A stretch of 64,000 nucleotides of DNA, from the NCBI GenBank assembly GCA_019044685.2, contig JAGTXX020000001.1, positions 868,001-932,000 on the forward strand. The letters run 5' to 3'. The translations under genes were made by a program, and so were the position numbers. Positions 54,008 through 64,000 of the stretch are shown one piece after another; position 1 is the first letter of the stretch; each line of letters starts with the position of its first letter. Under the pieces are notes generated by a model. That model made no database searches and was not told where the DNA came from. It saw only the letters and a program-made list of their open reading frames with translations. Origin of the DNA: Nannochloris sp. 'desiccata'. Its lineage: Eukaryota; Chlorophyta; Trebouxiophyceae; Chlorellales; Chlorellaceae.

Positions 54008-55005
54008 ATGTCTTTCGCAAGGGCTGCTACAGCTCCCACTGCCGTCATGGCCACTCCGTTCAAGGCCTCTACTGTCCAGGTATCGGTAAGGCAAGCTTCC
54101 TTCTTTGGACCCCGCTTGGTGGTGCAGAAGCCTCAGGCTGCTACTCTCGTCCGCGCCCGTCAGGCTGTTAAGGTCGAGGCTCGCGGTGCTAGCAAGACTG
54201 GCCAACAGATTCAGGTGCGATGAGGAATTATCCGGAAAGCTGTCAATTACTAGCTTCTGTCTGCCCCAAGGATCGCAAAAGATAAAATGTACCACAGTTT
54301 GTGGAGCGATGGTGGAATTGATTGAGTTTATTAGGACCCAATTTTTATAAGTCTTGACCCACAAAAATCCCCCGACCCCCGCTGAATAATAAAACTTTTC
54401 CTCTCTTCTAATCAGAGTCTTCTCCTCCCTTTCCCCTCTTAATCAAACGTAGGTTGACGTTGACAAACCTCTCGGTCTCCAGCTTGACCAGGGCAAAAAA
54501 CGGTCTCAAGGTCAAATCCGCTTCTGGCAATGCCGCCAAAGCAGGCATCCAAGCGGGCGATACCGTTATTTACACCTCTTCTTTCTTCGGAGACGAACTT
54601 TGGCCCGCCGATTCCATCCAATTCGCACGCAGTGCTATCCAAGCTGCCCCTTCCCCAGTTACTTTCGTCGTTATTAAGGGAGAAAACACTACTGTTGATG
54701 TCAAACGCCTGCCTAAGAAAGCAGCTCCGGCTCGGTTTGGTCGTAAACTAACTGCCGCTCAAAAAGCTCGGGCTACTCACATCTGCATTGATTGCGGGTA
54801 TATTTACTCTGATGAAACTCCCTTTGCACAGCTTCCTGCTGATTATGCTTGCCCTCAGTGTAATGCTGGTAAAAGAAGATTTGCTGGTTTTGACCCCCTC
54901 ACTGGAAAGACAATAGGCGGAGGGCAAGATTTGGGGACTATTGCCACTGTTGTAGGTGGATTGGTTGGTGTAGCATTACTTGGTTACCTTGGATTCAATT
55001 TATAA
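54008..55005 (+). CDS. Plastid PDZ-rubredoxin membrane protein (ENH1-like), with a one-base frame break
   Basis: Exon 1 (54008-54214) encodes a plastid transit peptide (MSFARAATAPTAVMA...). Exon 2 (54453-55005) encodes a PDZ-like domain starting VDVDKPLGLQL and continuing GNAAKAGIQAGDTVIYTSSFFGDELWP. A rubredoxin domain with the iron-binding pairs CIDC and CPQC follows, then a C-terminal membrane helix (TIATVVGGLVGVALLGYLGF). Arabidopsis ENH1 has this order and works at the thylakoid. The PDZ start and the rest lie in different frames: an A6 run at 54495-54500 would need five A's for continuous reading. Counting one base as extra gives about 252 residues. Homopolymer sequencing error is the likely cause. 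Confidence 0.82.
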
Positions 55006-55509
55006 ATAAATAAATGAGTTTTATGAAGCTTTGTTTTGTTGAGATGAAGAAATTGTCGATGGCTACTTTGTTGTTTTTCTGTTTTGCGAGTTTTTTTTGA
55101 AGAATATTTCTTCTAAATGGCTGCAATATATATACATTGAAGAGATACCATATGTGTAAATTTTATCAATAAGTGAAGGTATAGACGGGTAGTTCTTAGT
55201 AATCGGCTAGTAGGGGTAAATTAGTCTTTAAAGTTTTGAAAGAAAAGACGGGTAGGATATATATATATATATACCGAAAAAGAAGAAAGAAAAAGAAAAA
55301 CGTGTTCATGAAAACTTACTTCATGTATTTAATTACAGGAGCTCTCAACTACCTCTGTGGCATTGTTTGATTATATTTATTAGCAGCATCGGTGAATCAA
55401 TGTGTTATCTAATCACATATTTTTGAGTTTTCAATAGGCGCTTACTGTATCTGTCGTTCTCCCACCATAAGAATGATACAATTTCAAAAACTCTTTCTCC
55501 TCTGTACCT
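55006..55509. other. Convergent AT-rich spacer with TA microsatellite
   Basis: 504 AT-rich bases lie between the tail-to-tail PDZ-rubredoxin and pseudokinase genes. A TA dinucleotide run occupies about 55257-55273, and TATATATACA lies near 55126. No gene is supported. Confidence 0.5.
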
Positions 55510-56956
55510 TTAGCTCATATTATCGTCACTGATACCCATACCATCATACTCAGTATCACACACAGAGCTTGAGACACAGTTGAAATGAGAAGAAGACGCG
55601 GTAGAGGTGGTTTTGGCAGCAGCAGTGTTATTGACCCCAGGATCATTATTATTATTGTTATTATTATTATTATTATTTACTTGTTCTTGCAATGCCAATT
55701 CCCTTCTCAGCCACGTTCTATATGGTAACTCCAAATAAATAAAGGGATCTTTTGGATTTCCTACTGTTTCTGCTCTTTTCATCAACTCATTCAACAAAGC
55801 AGGCGTTTCAGATACTGGGTATTCATCCAAAACTGGAGCAACATTCAACCACGTTTGATTAAGTTGCATTGCGCCAGGTGGCAGATCTTGCTGAAACCAT
55901 GAACTGTTGGTAACAGTATCTTGTAACCTAGAACTATTTTCAGGTTTTGAGTGCAGCATGCGGTTAATAAGGTCTTGCACTTCTTCAGAAAGACCAAGGG
56001 TAGAGGGGAAAGAGCACCGCCTGCCGCCTTGAGTACAAGGATGTACTCCGGTGAGCAATTGGTAGAGTATCACTCCTGCAGCTCTAATATCTTCATCAAA
56101 AGGGTTGCATGCGGAGGTATCACTATCTACTATCGTCGGAGAAAGACTAAATTTGGCTTTTGAATACCCAAAAGCATGTAGTTTAAGGAAAGGCGATCGA
56201 ATACTAGGGTCTGAGGAAGGAACTGAATCAAAAAAAAGATTTGCGAGCCTTAAATTGCCAATAGAGACACCCTGTAGAACGATAAAATGGTAATATGTAG
56301 AAGCGGAAAATATCTTAAGTTGGGCGACGGAGGTGGTGGGCGGAGTGCAAGATAAATTAAAACATTTACGGTAATTAAGGAACGTACCCTTGTGTGTGCA
56401 TATTCTAATGCAATAATTAGTTGCTGAAAGTAGCTCCGAGCAACAGATTCTGTCAGTCGTCCACCTGGCTGAGTACGCAGCACGCTAGAGAAGTCGCCGC
56501 CTAAAGCCAATTCGGTGACGAAGCAGAAAAAATTTTCTGTCAAAAAGGTTTCGTAACAGCCAACTAGTAATGGATGCATTAGAGATGCATGCTGCAGAAC
56601 TATTTTGACAAGGCAATCGCTGTATTCTTTCATCTACAGGTCAGGGGACAATACAATGCAGTTAATGGGCTCTGAATAGGTTTCGACTGATAGAGGTTCA
56701 AATGGGAGCATTTGCACTGTATTCATTATCATCAGAATTTATAAAACGTACCCACGGACCGCGCTTAATTATTTTTATTTCTACCAGCTTGTTTCCTAGG
56801 CAGATTGAATCCCTTGCGAACACCACCCCCCCCAAAAGGACCTGCTCTCAGCTGCTTGAAGTCGTGAAAACCGTGGTCCAATAGCTCTTGAGAAATGTCT
56901 TCTGTGGTAATAGGCAACACACCTCCCCTCATCGCAAGAGTACCCAAATCAATTAC
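55510..56956 (-). CDS. SnRK2-like pseudokinase (N-terminal start unresolved, one-base frame break)
   Basis: Exons 56752-56956, 56388-56633 and 55510-56271 assemble in phase 0. The order follows plant SnRK2 kinases: glycine-rich loop region LRAGPFG-G-VVFARD, lysine strand VEIKIIKRG, LALGGDFSS, YFQQLIIALEYAHTRG, then LYQLLTGVHP and NSSWFQQDLP. The catalytic loop reads VSIGNLRLAN where kinases have HRDLKxEN, so the catalytic Asp is Asn. The DFG motif reads AFG (LKLHAFGYSK). The APE segment is missing. These changes predict an inactive kinase. A G8 run (56826-56833 as C's on the plus strand) breaks frame between loop and lysine; seven G's would be continuous. The start exon upstream of 56956 is not identified. 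The tail has an Asn run. Confidence 0.75.
55638..55678. repeat. Trinucleotide microsatellite (Asn codons)
   Basis: An ATT/GTT triplet run on the plus strand encodes about eleven consecutive Asn residues near the C-terminus of the SnRK2-like protein. Confidence 0.75.
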
Positions 56957-57398
56957 CTATAATTTTGTCATAATTATAAATGTTTCAGAGTCTCAGGGTG
57001 ACTTGACGCTTGGTAAGTGCTTGATGAGTGCCCAAATTGGGTTGGAGGCTGTTGGATCAATAATTAGAATTGCTTATCTATAGTTTCTATCTCCCATAAT
57101 AGGCGAGACCAGGCAGGATTCAATCTTAGATTCCGAATGAAGTTCATTGCCAAGTTGGAGAACCCAATGCCCCCTTGAAGAAAGACCAAGTCATGTAGTG
57201 GGGTAGTGGGCTCCCAGTTGTTTTAAAACGCCCCAAAGAGATACTATGCAATTCTAAATAAGCCAATCATGGTCTGACTACCACTTACAATTGATCTAGA
57301 GGACGCATAGGCAAAGAAACGTGCCACTCTTTCAACTGATCAAACACTTAAGTGTCTTAGCATTTTTTCCATAGAAGTATAAAAGACTGTTAAAGACC
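56957..57398. promoter_or_regulatory. Divergent upstream region, probably with the missing pseudokinase first exon(s)
   Basis: 442 bases between the pseudokinase (minus) and the arabinosyltransferase gene (plus). On the minus strand an ATG near 57307 (MRPLDQL) is followed by a strong GTAAGT donor. An acceptor-like TTCTTCAAG near 57180 precedes an open stretch. I could not join them in phase to the exon starting at 56956, so the first exon is left open. Confidence 0.4.
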
Positions 57399-59384
57399 AT
57401 GAAAAACTTACCATTTGTCGATACCATGTCCTCCTCGCGGCGGCGAAGCTGGATTCTTCTTACTGCTATTGCAGCAACATTAGTGTTTTCATGGTCTTCA
57501 ATTAGCGGCTTAAATGAACTGGTAGAGCTGCAACAGCTTCCTGATGATCCCCCCATCATCTTAAGTGAGACAAAATCTAACGAAATAGTGAATAATCTAT
57601 CTACTAACAAAGGTATGCTTTGAAAAAAATTACAATTTCTTATTCTTTTACCTGCAATTTTTTTCCCCGTCGCCGCATTCTCAAACCAAAAAAATCACAT
57701 ACTTTCTCTTTGCCAATATGTTGCAGGCTCTTCTTTAGATACTAGCAGAAAAAGTAAATCGGAGATCGCAAACGACGCTTCTTTGAATACTTCTAGAACC
57801 AAATTCCTCACCAAGGTAACAACGACAACGAGTAGTACTGGCAGCATTGATCAAGATGAGATTGATACAGTTGCAAACATACCTGACGATGCAACCCAGA
57901 GAGGTACTACCGGTACTAATATTGGAGGAGTAAAACAGAAATCCGGCTCTGTGGGAGGAGGAGGCGGAGGAGGAGGAGGAATAACAAAACCAACAGTAAC
58001 ATCACCACTCAACAGAGTAAAACAAACTACGCCCGCTGGTACAGCATCTAAAGGCAGTACATGTAAGGCGTCAGTAATTCTCCCAAATACTGATTTCTGG
58101 GGTGAAGCACTCGTCCCTGGCTACGACAACCGCCCCGACACAGCTGAAGAATGCTGCAAACTCTGTGCAGAGTATAAACAAAAAGGCATTCCAGAAGAGG
58201 ATGCAGTTGATTGCAATCTTTGGGTATACTGCGAAGACAAAGAGCTCTGTGGTTCTACCTACTATAAACAATGTTGGCTCAAACATTTAGCCCATCCTGA
58301 TGGAACAGCACCTACAAAACAAGGACCGGATGTGGGGTGGACGACTGGTCTTATGCAGCCTCGAGGAATTAGGGATGAAGAAAATGGAGATATCGTAGAT
58401 CCCACAGACGATAGAAAATATCATATAGTAATCACTGCGCAAGGCCCCGCTACCCATTGGCAATCTAGGGTCCATTACTATTGGTATAAGAAGACGTTAA
58501 AGAAATGCAAAGCAGCAGGTAATTGTCACATGGGCGGGTGGACGAGAATTCTTCACTCTGGTGAAGAAGATGATCTCATGGAGGAAATGCCGACATTTGT
58601 AGCACAACAACTCCCCCCAGAGCACCCGAGCCATGGATATATTGTACTAAATAGACCATGGGCGTTTGTTCAATGGCTTAAAGAAGCAAAAATAAAGGAA
58701 AAATATGTTTTGATGTCGGAGCCTGATCATGTGTGGTTGAAACCCATGCCAAATTTAATGGTAGGGCAACATGCAGCTGCGTTTCCATTCTTTTATATAG
58801 AACCATCAAAAAAGGAATATTTACCAATCGTACAGAAATTTGTTGGTCAAATTTCCCGTAAAGAAAGTGAACAAATGGCGCCCATAGGCAACGCACCAAC
58901 TATGATGTCGTACAGCGATCTACAAAGAGTAGTGCCTATCTGGTTTAATTTATCAATTGCAATCCACAATGATAAACAGGCAGCGAAAGAATGGGGATGG
59001 GTGCAGGAAATGTATGCCTTTTCATTAGCTGCCTATAAAGCGGGGCTCAGAGATATCGGGCTCCATATAAAATTAATGTCGCAGCCACCTTTCGATACAA
59101 CGTTAGATCCATATTATATTTTACATTACACCTATGGTATGGATTATACCCTTGATGGTGTATTCACACCGGGTAAATATGGAGAATGGCGATTTGACAA
59201 ACGATCGTATTCTCAAAAACCACCGCCAAGAAATTTAGGGGAGCCTCCTGAAAAGATGGGTAATGAACTAGTGAGGCATTTAATACATGCGATAAATGAA
59301 GCGACGAATGCTATACCTGGATGGGATGAGTATGTGAAGACTGGAGTTGCAAAAGAAATTTGGGATGGAGTTATTAGAGGGTAG
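57399..59384 (+). CDS. Hydroxyproline O-arabinosyltransferase with an N-terminal PAN/Apple-like domain
   Basis: Exons 57399-57612 and 57727-59384 give 623 residues, a type II Golgi membrane protein with one helix at about 18-36. A Ser/Thr/Gly-rich stem follows. A Cys-rich domain (about 200-265) with DTAEECCKLCAEY and CNLWVYC resembles PAN/Apple modules. The catalytic domain (about 285-600) matches plant HPAT/RDN1 (GT95) proteins: YHIVITAQG, YYWYKKTLKKC, GGWTRILHSGEEDDLMEEMPTFV, VLNRPWAFVQWL, VLMSEPDHVWLKPMPNL, FPFFYI, APIGNAP, ILHYTYGMDY and GEWRFDKRSY. These enzymes add arabinose to Hyp in extensins and peptides, which suits the Hyp-rich cell walls of green algae. Confidence 0.92.
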
Positions 59385-59541
59385 GGGAAGAAAAGTTGAG
59401 CTTGTATTTATCTATTCTCTTTCATTTTATTTTGTGGCTGCTGTGTTTGATTTTCAAACTTTTTGCAAAACGTTCGTATCTTTATTAATAGCTCTTTAAA
59501 CAAATAATCTAAATTATTATTCAGATAAATTAATTGCAAAT

Positions 59542-62500
59542 TTAAAGTTCTATTCCAAGTTTCTGCGACAGCAAAGCCAATAATCGATGCAATCCATGGC
59601 TTAAACTAGCACGATGTACACCACCATCTTTAGTTTCCACAGCGTTTTTTATTGCTTTGACCACTGTTTCAGCTTCACGGCTACATTCGACGAGCTCAGG
59701 TTCTAAATTAGAATTCCCTGCAATGTCTAATAAAAGAAGCAACGCAGTTTCTATAGCTGATGTCGTTGTTATGTTATCCCTACCAGGAGAAATTGAGGCA
59801 GCGGCAGCACGGAGGGTAGGGCCTAGAAGCAAAGCAGGCTCAGCAGCAATGACTTTGACAGCAGCTGTCGCTGCAGCGTGAGGTCGTGCAACGTATACAA
59901 CAGGATCTTCAGCTGTGCATTCTATGCAGATACGCACGTAATCAAGGAAAACCTCAGGCAACGCCTCGGCAATGATCGGCAAGGACGATGAGGAGGAAGC
60001 CTCACGACCACACCAGTCTTTATTTTCATCTTTTTGATTTTTTATAAAAGTAGCAGAGCAAAGGGTGAGCAATCCATATACTACTTTGGCAATACCAATA
60101 TTACGAGAAGAGGATTCTTCTCCATTAGTACTATTATTGGCAGTGCCTTTCTTTTCCCTATACATATCTAAGAGCGCAGGGCCTAGCGCCTCTAAAGCAT
60201 CTTGGCTCCCACCAGCAGCACTTACCGCAGCCCGGCACCCCGCGTGTACTACAACCTCATGCCTTTGCCACCCTGCTTCCTGTCCTTCTGTCGCCTTTTC
60301 AACCCCAGAACGACTAGTTCCAGACACCAACACCAGTAAAATACCCCAAAAATGAGCAGAATCATTAACTTCAGCCGCTTTAAAAATAGCCAAGTCAACA
60401 AATCGTACTATTGTACTAATGGGAAACTTTCCACCTCCAAGTGCCACGTACGCGATGGTATTGAGGCTGGAGTCAGGGAGACCAGGTATGTGGTAGAGAA
60501 TATCGATAGCGAGGCATTGGGTAGATTCAGGAAGAGAGGCCAAGGGGCCGGGGACAAAGATCTGATGTGTCCCTTTATTTTTATCTACGGTATTTTTGGC
60601 CATTAAAATACCAAACAACGGCGTTAATTGAGGGTGCAACCCTACCAACACCTTCTGCAATGGCGATTTCTCGGCATCGTCAATAGCACCAGTATTAAGA
60701 ACTGAATATCTCGCTGCATCTAATAGAAACTGCAATGCTGCAACTGTGGTCAATGGCGCTGCTGTCCCCAATTCCCACAAAAATCTTGGTATGGCAGCTA
60801 CCCAGGAAGCTGCCTCTTCTTGTAAGATCATCGGTTCCCCTGTAGGAGGCAGTGGGGTATATAACGTCGCAGCAGGGGTTGATAATAGCCTAGAAAAGAA
60901 AGCTAAAGTTTTTGCCCGGGATGAAGATTTTATTTGAGTTCTAGTCCAGAGACGCCATGCCGCAGCAAGCATTTCACGGCGACGTCGAGGTGGGAGTAAA
61001 GGTAAGATATCTTCGACTGCGGATAAAGCTGCGGAGTAGACCGCAGCAGGCACAGCAGCAAGAGTGGACTTTTTGGTGATACTAGTTGATTTTGCAGTGG
61101 GATCAGGAGCCAGAGCCAGAGCAGCATTGGAAATGGGAATGTTCCTGCTATTATTTAATTTCTTACTTTTCTTCTTCTTACTCTGTTGCTTCATCTCACC
61201 AGTCCCCGCACCGCTTCCACTTCCTCCAGCTGATGCCCCCTCTCCCCTCTTACCACCACCACCGACTAGATCGTCTTCAGCTGCCGGCAGTGCTATCCCA
61301 AATGCCATGACCCCTTGTAACCAATCCAACAATCTAAGAGCCCACAACGGTTCATTCCTATATTGTTGTTGTTGCGGTGGGTTTTGGTGTTGACTTTGCG
61401 CACTTGCAGCGGCAGTTGCCGCCATCACTTCAGGAAGAAAGCGGACCAACAGCTGAGCAGCAGAGACATTTAATTGGACTAACTGATCACGTAGAGGTGC
61501 TTCTAGAGCAATAGAAGGTTCTAAAATTGGGAAATGAATAGCCACTTTTTCTAAAATAGCCACAGCAGTACTACTCGCATAATTAGGAGTGCTCATGGTA
61601 CCGCCATTGGCTCCCCCTTTTCCATTGCGAAGTGGCCCAGCCAGTCCAGCTCCCCATCCAGTTAATAACAGATTACAACATTGTAAAATCATAGTTGCCG
61701 CACGTGCTGGTCCTATTTCTGGGCGACTGCTTAATTCTCCAGGACTGCACTCCATCCAACAATCTAGCAGCAGATCAAGTACCACCTTCGCTGCAGTACT
61801 GGCAGTACTAAGAGTACTGCTGGTCTTATTCGTACTCGTGGTAATATTTGAAGGAATTATAGTAGCAATCGCATCGACGGAGCCAGGAGCAGGTGGCCAT
61901 CTGCATCGCTGCCAACACAACACCTGATGATGTTGCAGCAGTACTGGCGCTGGCTCTTGTCCCCCAGATACTATGATTTCACCGGTATTACTAACTTTAT
62001 CACCTCCTAGTATTCTCTGAAATGTGTTACCACCACCGCTACCGCGAGTATTTTGATTAATATACGGCAAGGCTTTAATTAAAAATGAGTGCAGACCACT
62101 CACAATCAAAATCAGCGCTCCTAGAGACCCAGCCTTTAACGATCTTCCTCTCGTAGGTCTGGCCAAAGCATCCCCAAAGTGCTGTAAAACTTGAGTGATA
62201 TACCCTGCAACCACTAAATCAGCTCTCCACTGCGTGATTATTTCTAATAGTTTCAGAGAATCGGAACGAATTGGTTCTGCTAGGTGGGTCATTGCTGCAC
62301 AAATGTGTCCCATGACCACTGGGATAAATGGCTGCAATGCTTCTTTACCCAGTGCAGGGAGGAGTGATTTTTGAAATAAATCACGTTGTGCAGCACGGCA
62401 TCCAGGGTCTGCATCTGCTGTTCGCTCAGAGGCAGCAGAAATGATTATGCCAGCGTGGCGACGGGCTTCTGTGGGGTTGTTGGAAAGCAATTCTGAAAGA

Positions 62501-62869
62501 CCATTAATGGCATCTAGACGGATTTTCTCGCTATAGTGACCGCACTGACCCAATAGATCCTATAGAGAATAAAGTTTACAGTGCAGAGGAAAGAAGTAAT
62601 AATAATGAGTTCTTGGTGAGATTCCATTCCTGGAGACGACATCTTTGAAAATAAGAGGAAGTTCTTACCTTCAAGGTCAAGTTTCTGTAAGTGACAACAG
62701 CGCCTGTTTTATCCACTGCGATACTTTGTTCTTTAAGAGCGATAGAACGAGAGACAATAGTTGTATCGGTAGCATTTTGAGCTTGGGGTAGTTTTTTACC
62801 GACTTTGTGCTTGGCCCGCTTAAAGTCTACTCCTACACCAGTGTTCTTGCGTTTATGTCCCTTGGGCAT
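59542..62869 (-). CDS. IPI1: Pre-rRNA processing protein IPI1/TEX10
   Basis: Exons 62669-62869 and 59542-62559 (phase 0) give 1072 residues. IPI1/TEX10 is part of the Rix1 complex for 60S maturation and ITS2 processing. The diagnostic N-terminus has a basic start (MPKGHKRKNTGVGVDFKRAKHKVGKKLPQ), then ATDTTIVSRSIALKEQSI and, after the splice, LLGQCGHYSEKIRLDAINGLSELL with a helical repeat region (FIPVVMGHICAAMTHLAEPIRSDSLKLLEII). The rest, to about 1072, is alpha-solenoid-like with Ala/Ser-rich loops and poor similarity. A basic stretch KQQSKKKKSKKLNN near residue 500 may be a nucleolar signal. Confidence 0.9.
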
Positions 62870-63251
62870 AGCGACTGGAGTTTTATGAAAGATGAATTAG
62901 TAGCTACTATTACCAGTTGGTATACTTATTTAGCGTGCAAAAGAGAACAGTAACATTGCGCTGATTTGATTTTAACAAGAATCTGAAAGATGCAAGCGAA
63001 TTGGGCATTTGGCGCATCTATTCTGAATTGTACCAAATGTAAATTCTGCTATGAGAATTAATTATATGCATGCAATTTGAAATCCTTAGTTTTGAATGGG
63101 TCAACAAAAAAATGGTCTGAAAACTTTTTTTCTGATTTTTGAATTCTTATGACAAACTAAAAAGCGGCCGACCATTAATCTATTGACTTATTGAAATTCA
63201 TTAGAGCATATATGACATCAAGCAGATCAGTGGGGGATATTCATTGCCAAA
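62870..63251. promoter_or_regulatory. Divergent promoter
   Basis: 382 AT-rich bases separate IPI1 (minus) from the acidic protein gene (plus). GCATGC motifs occur near 63069 and T/A runs near 63120. No gene is seen. Confidence 0.4.
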
Positions 63252-64000
63252 ATGGACGCCGATCACGAATCTCTGGAGCTGGCAATGGCCTTACACAGGG
63301 AGCTAAACGCTCCGCAACGCCGCTCGCGGCGCGAGATTGAAGAAGAGAAAGGGCGCAAGGAGAAACAGAAACGCGAAGCAGAAGACTTATCCTCATCAAG
63401 TTCTTCTGACGAAGATGAAGATGATCAAGGAGAAGATCACGGAGACGCTTCTGATAAATATGGAGCAGAAGCAATAGCACTCCCAAAAGGCCCAGCAGCT
63501 AGACACGCCAAGAGACGACGAAAAACTCCACCTCGTCAGCTCGATCCCCACGAAATCGCAGCAGCAACGGCTGTCCAAAAGGCAATGAAAGCTGCAAAAA
63601 GTAATGGTGGACCCATTGGACAAACTCATTGTAAATGTTTTATAGCTGGTATACCATGGGGTGTTATTATCCCAAAAGAAGCATTGGAAAGTAGACAATC
63701 TTTATCTGAGGCTGTGTCAAAGGCATTCGAAAAAGATGGATTTGTATGTAGAGCTGAAGAGCTTGAAATATCTATTGTGTCGGGAACTTCAACATCGGTC
63801 GTACACTTTCCAGCAGCTGGTAGGGCTAGTTCAGTTGCAGTGAAGAAAAATGGTGCTGGTGCTCTACTCAATAGTAAAGTAGAGGAAGGTGATACTAAAA
63901 TTGAAGATGCGTGTGTAGTAGAGGCTGGAGAGGGACTAAATAATAATGGAGATAAAGAAAAGAAGACTTTTGTAGAAGAAGAGGAAGACCAGCATCAAGA
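63252..64000 (+). CDS. Acidic/basic nuclear-type protein of unknown function (3' end beyond window)
   Basis: The frame opens at ATG 63252 and stays open for 249 codons to the window edge. An N-terminal charged helix (LELAMALHRELNAPQRRSRREIEEEKG) is followed by a Ser/Asp/Glu block (SSSSSSDEDEDDQ, about 47-65), a basic cluster KRRRKTPPRQ (a likely nuclear signal, about 89-98) and the helix HEIAAATAVQKAMKAAK. A compact part (about 120-185) reads HCKCFIAGIPWGVIIPKEALESRQ and SEAVSKAFEKDGF, which looks folded. I cannot name the family. It is partial. Confidence 0.6.
   Translation, partial: MDADHESLELAMALHRELNAPQRRSRREIEEEKGRKEKQKREAEDLSSSSSSDEDEDDQGEDHGDASDKYGAEAIALPKGPAARHAKRRRKTPPRQLDPHEIAAATAVQKAMKAAKSNGGPIGQTHCKCFIAGIPWGVIIPKEALESRQSLSEAVSKAFEKDGFVCRAEELEISIVSGTSTSVVHFPAAGRASSVAVKKNGAGALLNSKVEEGDTKIEDACVVEAGEGLNNNGDKEKKTFVEEEEDQHQ

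Noticed and set aside
54495..54501. Programmed minus-one frameshift at AAAAAAC
   Set aside because: The heptamer is not in the needed register, and the required shift is plus one (or minus two). A homopolymer error is simpler.
56640..56720. tRNA-like GAGGTTCAAATGG stretch
   Set aside because: No acceptor stem or anticodon arm can be formed around it; it lies in an intron of the pseudokinase.
57150..57320. First exon MRPLDQL of the pseudokinase
   Set aside because: The donor is good, but I could not find an acceptor that joins it in frame to the exon at 56956.

Overview
The window reads as nuclear DNA of a small green alga (Chlorophyta). Several proteins are plant-type and plastid-directed: a CDSP32-like tandem thioredoxin, an AAE15/16-type acyl-ACP synthetase, a PDZ-rubredoxin protein of the ENH1 type, a DUF1499 protein and a carotenoid cleavage dioxygenase. 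There are also a hydroxyproline O-arabinosyltransferase and an SnRK2-like kinase. Core eukaryotic genes (NOB1, DBP10, CTF4, IPI1, TRS120, PEX2, snurportin, kinesin-14) rule out a prokaryote. Moderate base composition, short spacers and few introns suggest a compact trebouxiophyte or Picochlorum-like genome, but the genus is inference.

Layout: 0-7 kb holds a TMEM50 protein, a CUE-domain protein, a guanylate kinase fused to a degenerate short-chain dehydrogenase, a CRAL-TRIO protein and a type II peroxiredoxin. 7-17.6 kb holds a carotenoid dioxygenase, PEX2, NOB1, a decayed helicase-associated repeat gene and DBP10. 17.8-29.2 kb holds a YVH1 phosphatase fused to a HAD hydrolase, glutamate 5-kinase, a long coiled-coil protein, an SR/Gly-rich protein with two acidic-domain repeats, and a CDSP32-like thioredoxin that has lost its active site. 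29.6-44 kb holds the acyl-ACP synthetase, a TP-rich unknown, the DUF1499 protein, kinesin-14, a small zinc-ribbon-like unknown, CTF4, and two convergent genes for small N-terminally lipidated proteins. 44-64 kb holds TRS120, snurportin, an RCC1-repeat protein, the PDZ-rubredoxin gene, an SnRK2-like pseudokinase, the arabinosyltransferase, IPI1, and an acidic unknown cut by the window edge.

I rebuilt 23 spliced genes from splice sites, reading phase and homology. Most introns lie near the 5' end, some directly after the ATG. Three loci carry one-base frame breaks, mostly in homopolymers; these could be assembly errors or real lesions. Ribosome biogenesis is over-represented (NOB1, DBP10, IPI1, YVH1), but the genes do not form an operon-like unit. 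The most unusual features are the two enzyme fusions, the pseudokinase, the degenerate thioredoxin and the lipidated-protein pair. I found no tRNA, rRNA, CRISPR array or intact transposon.
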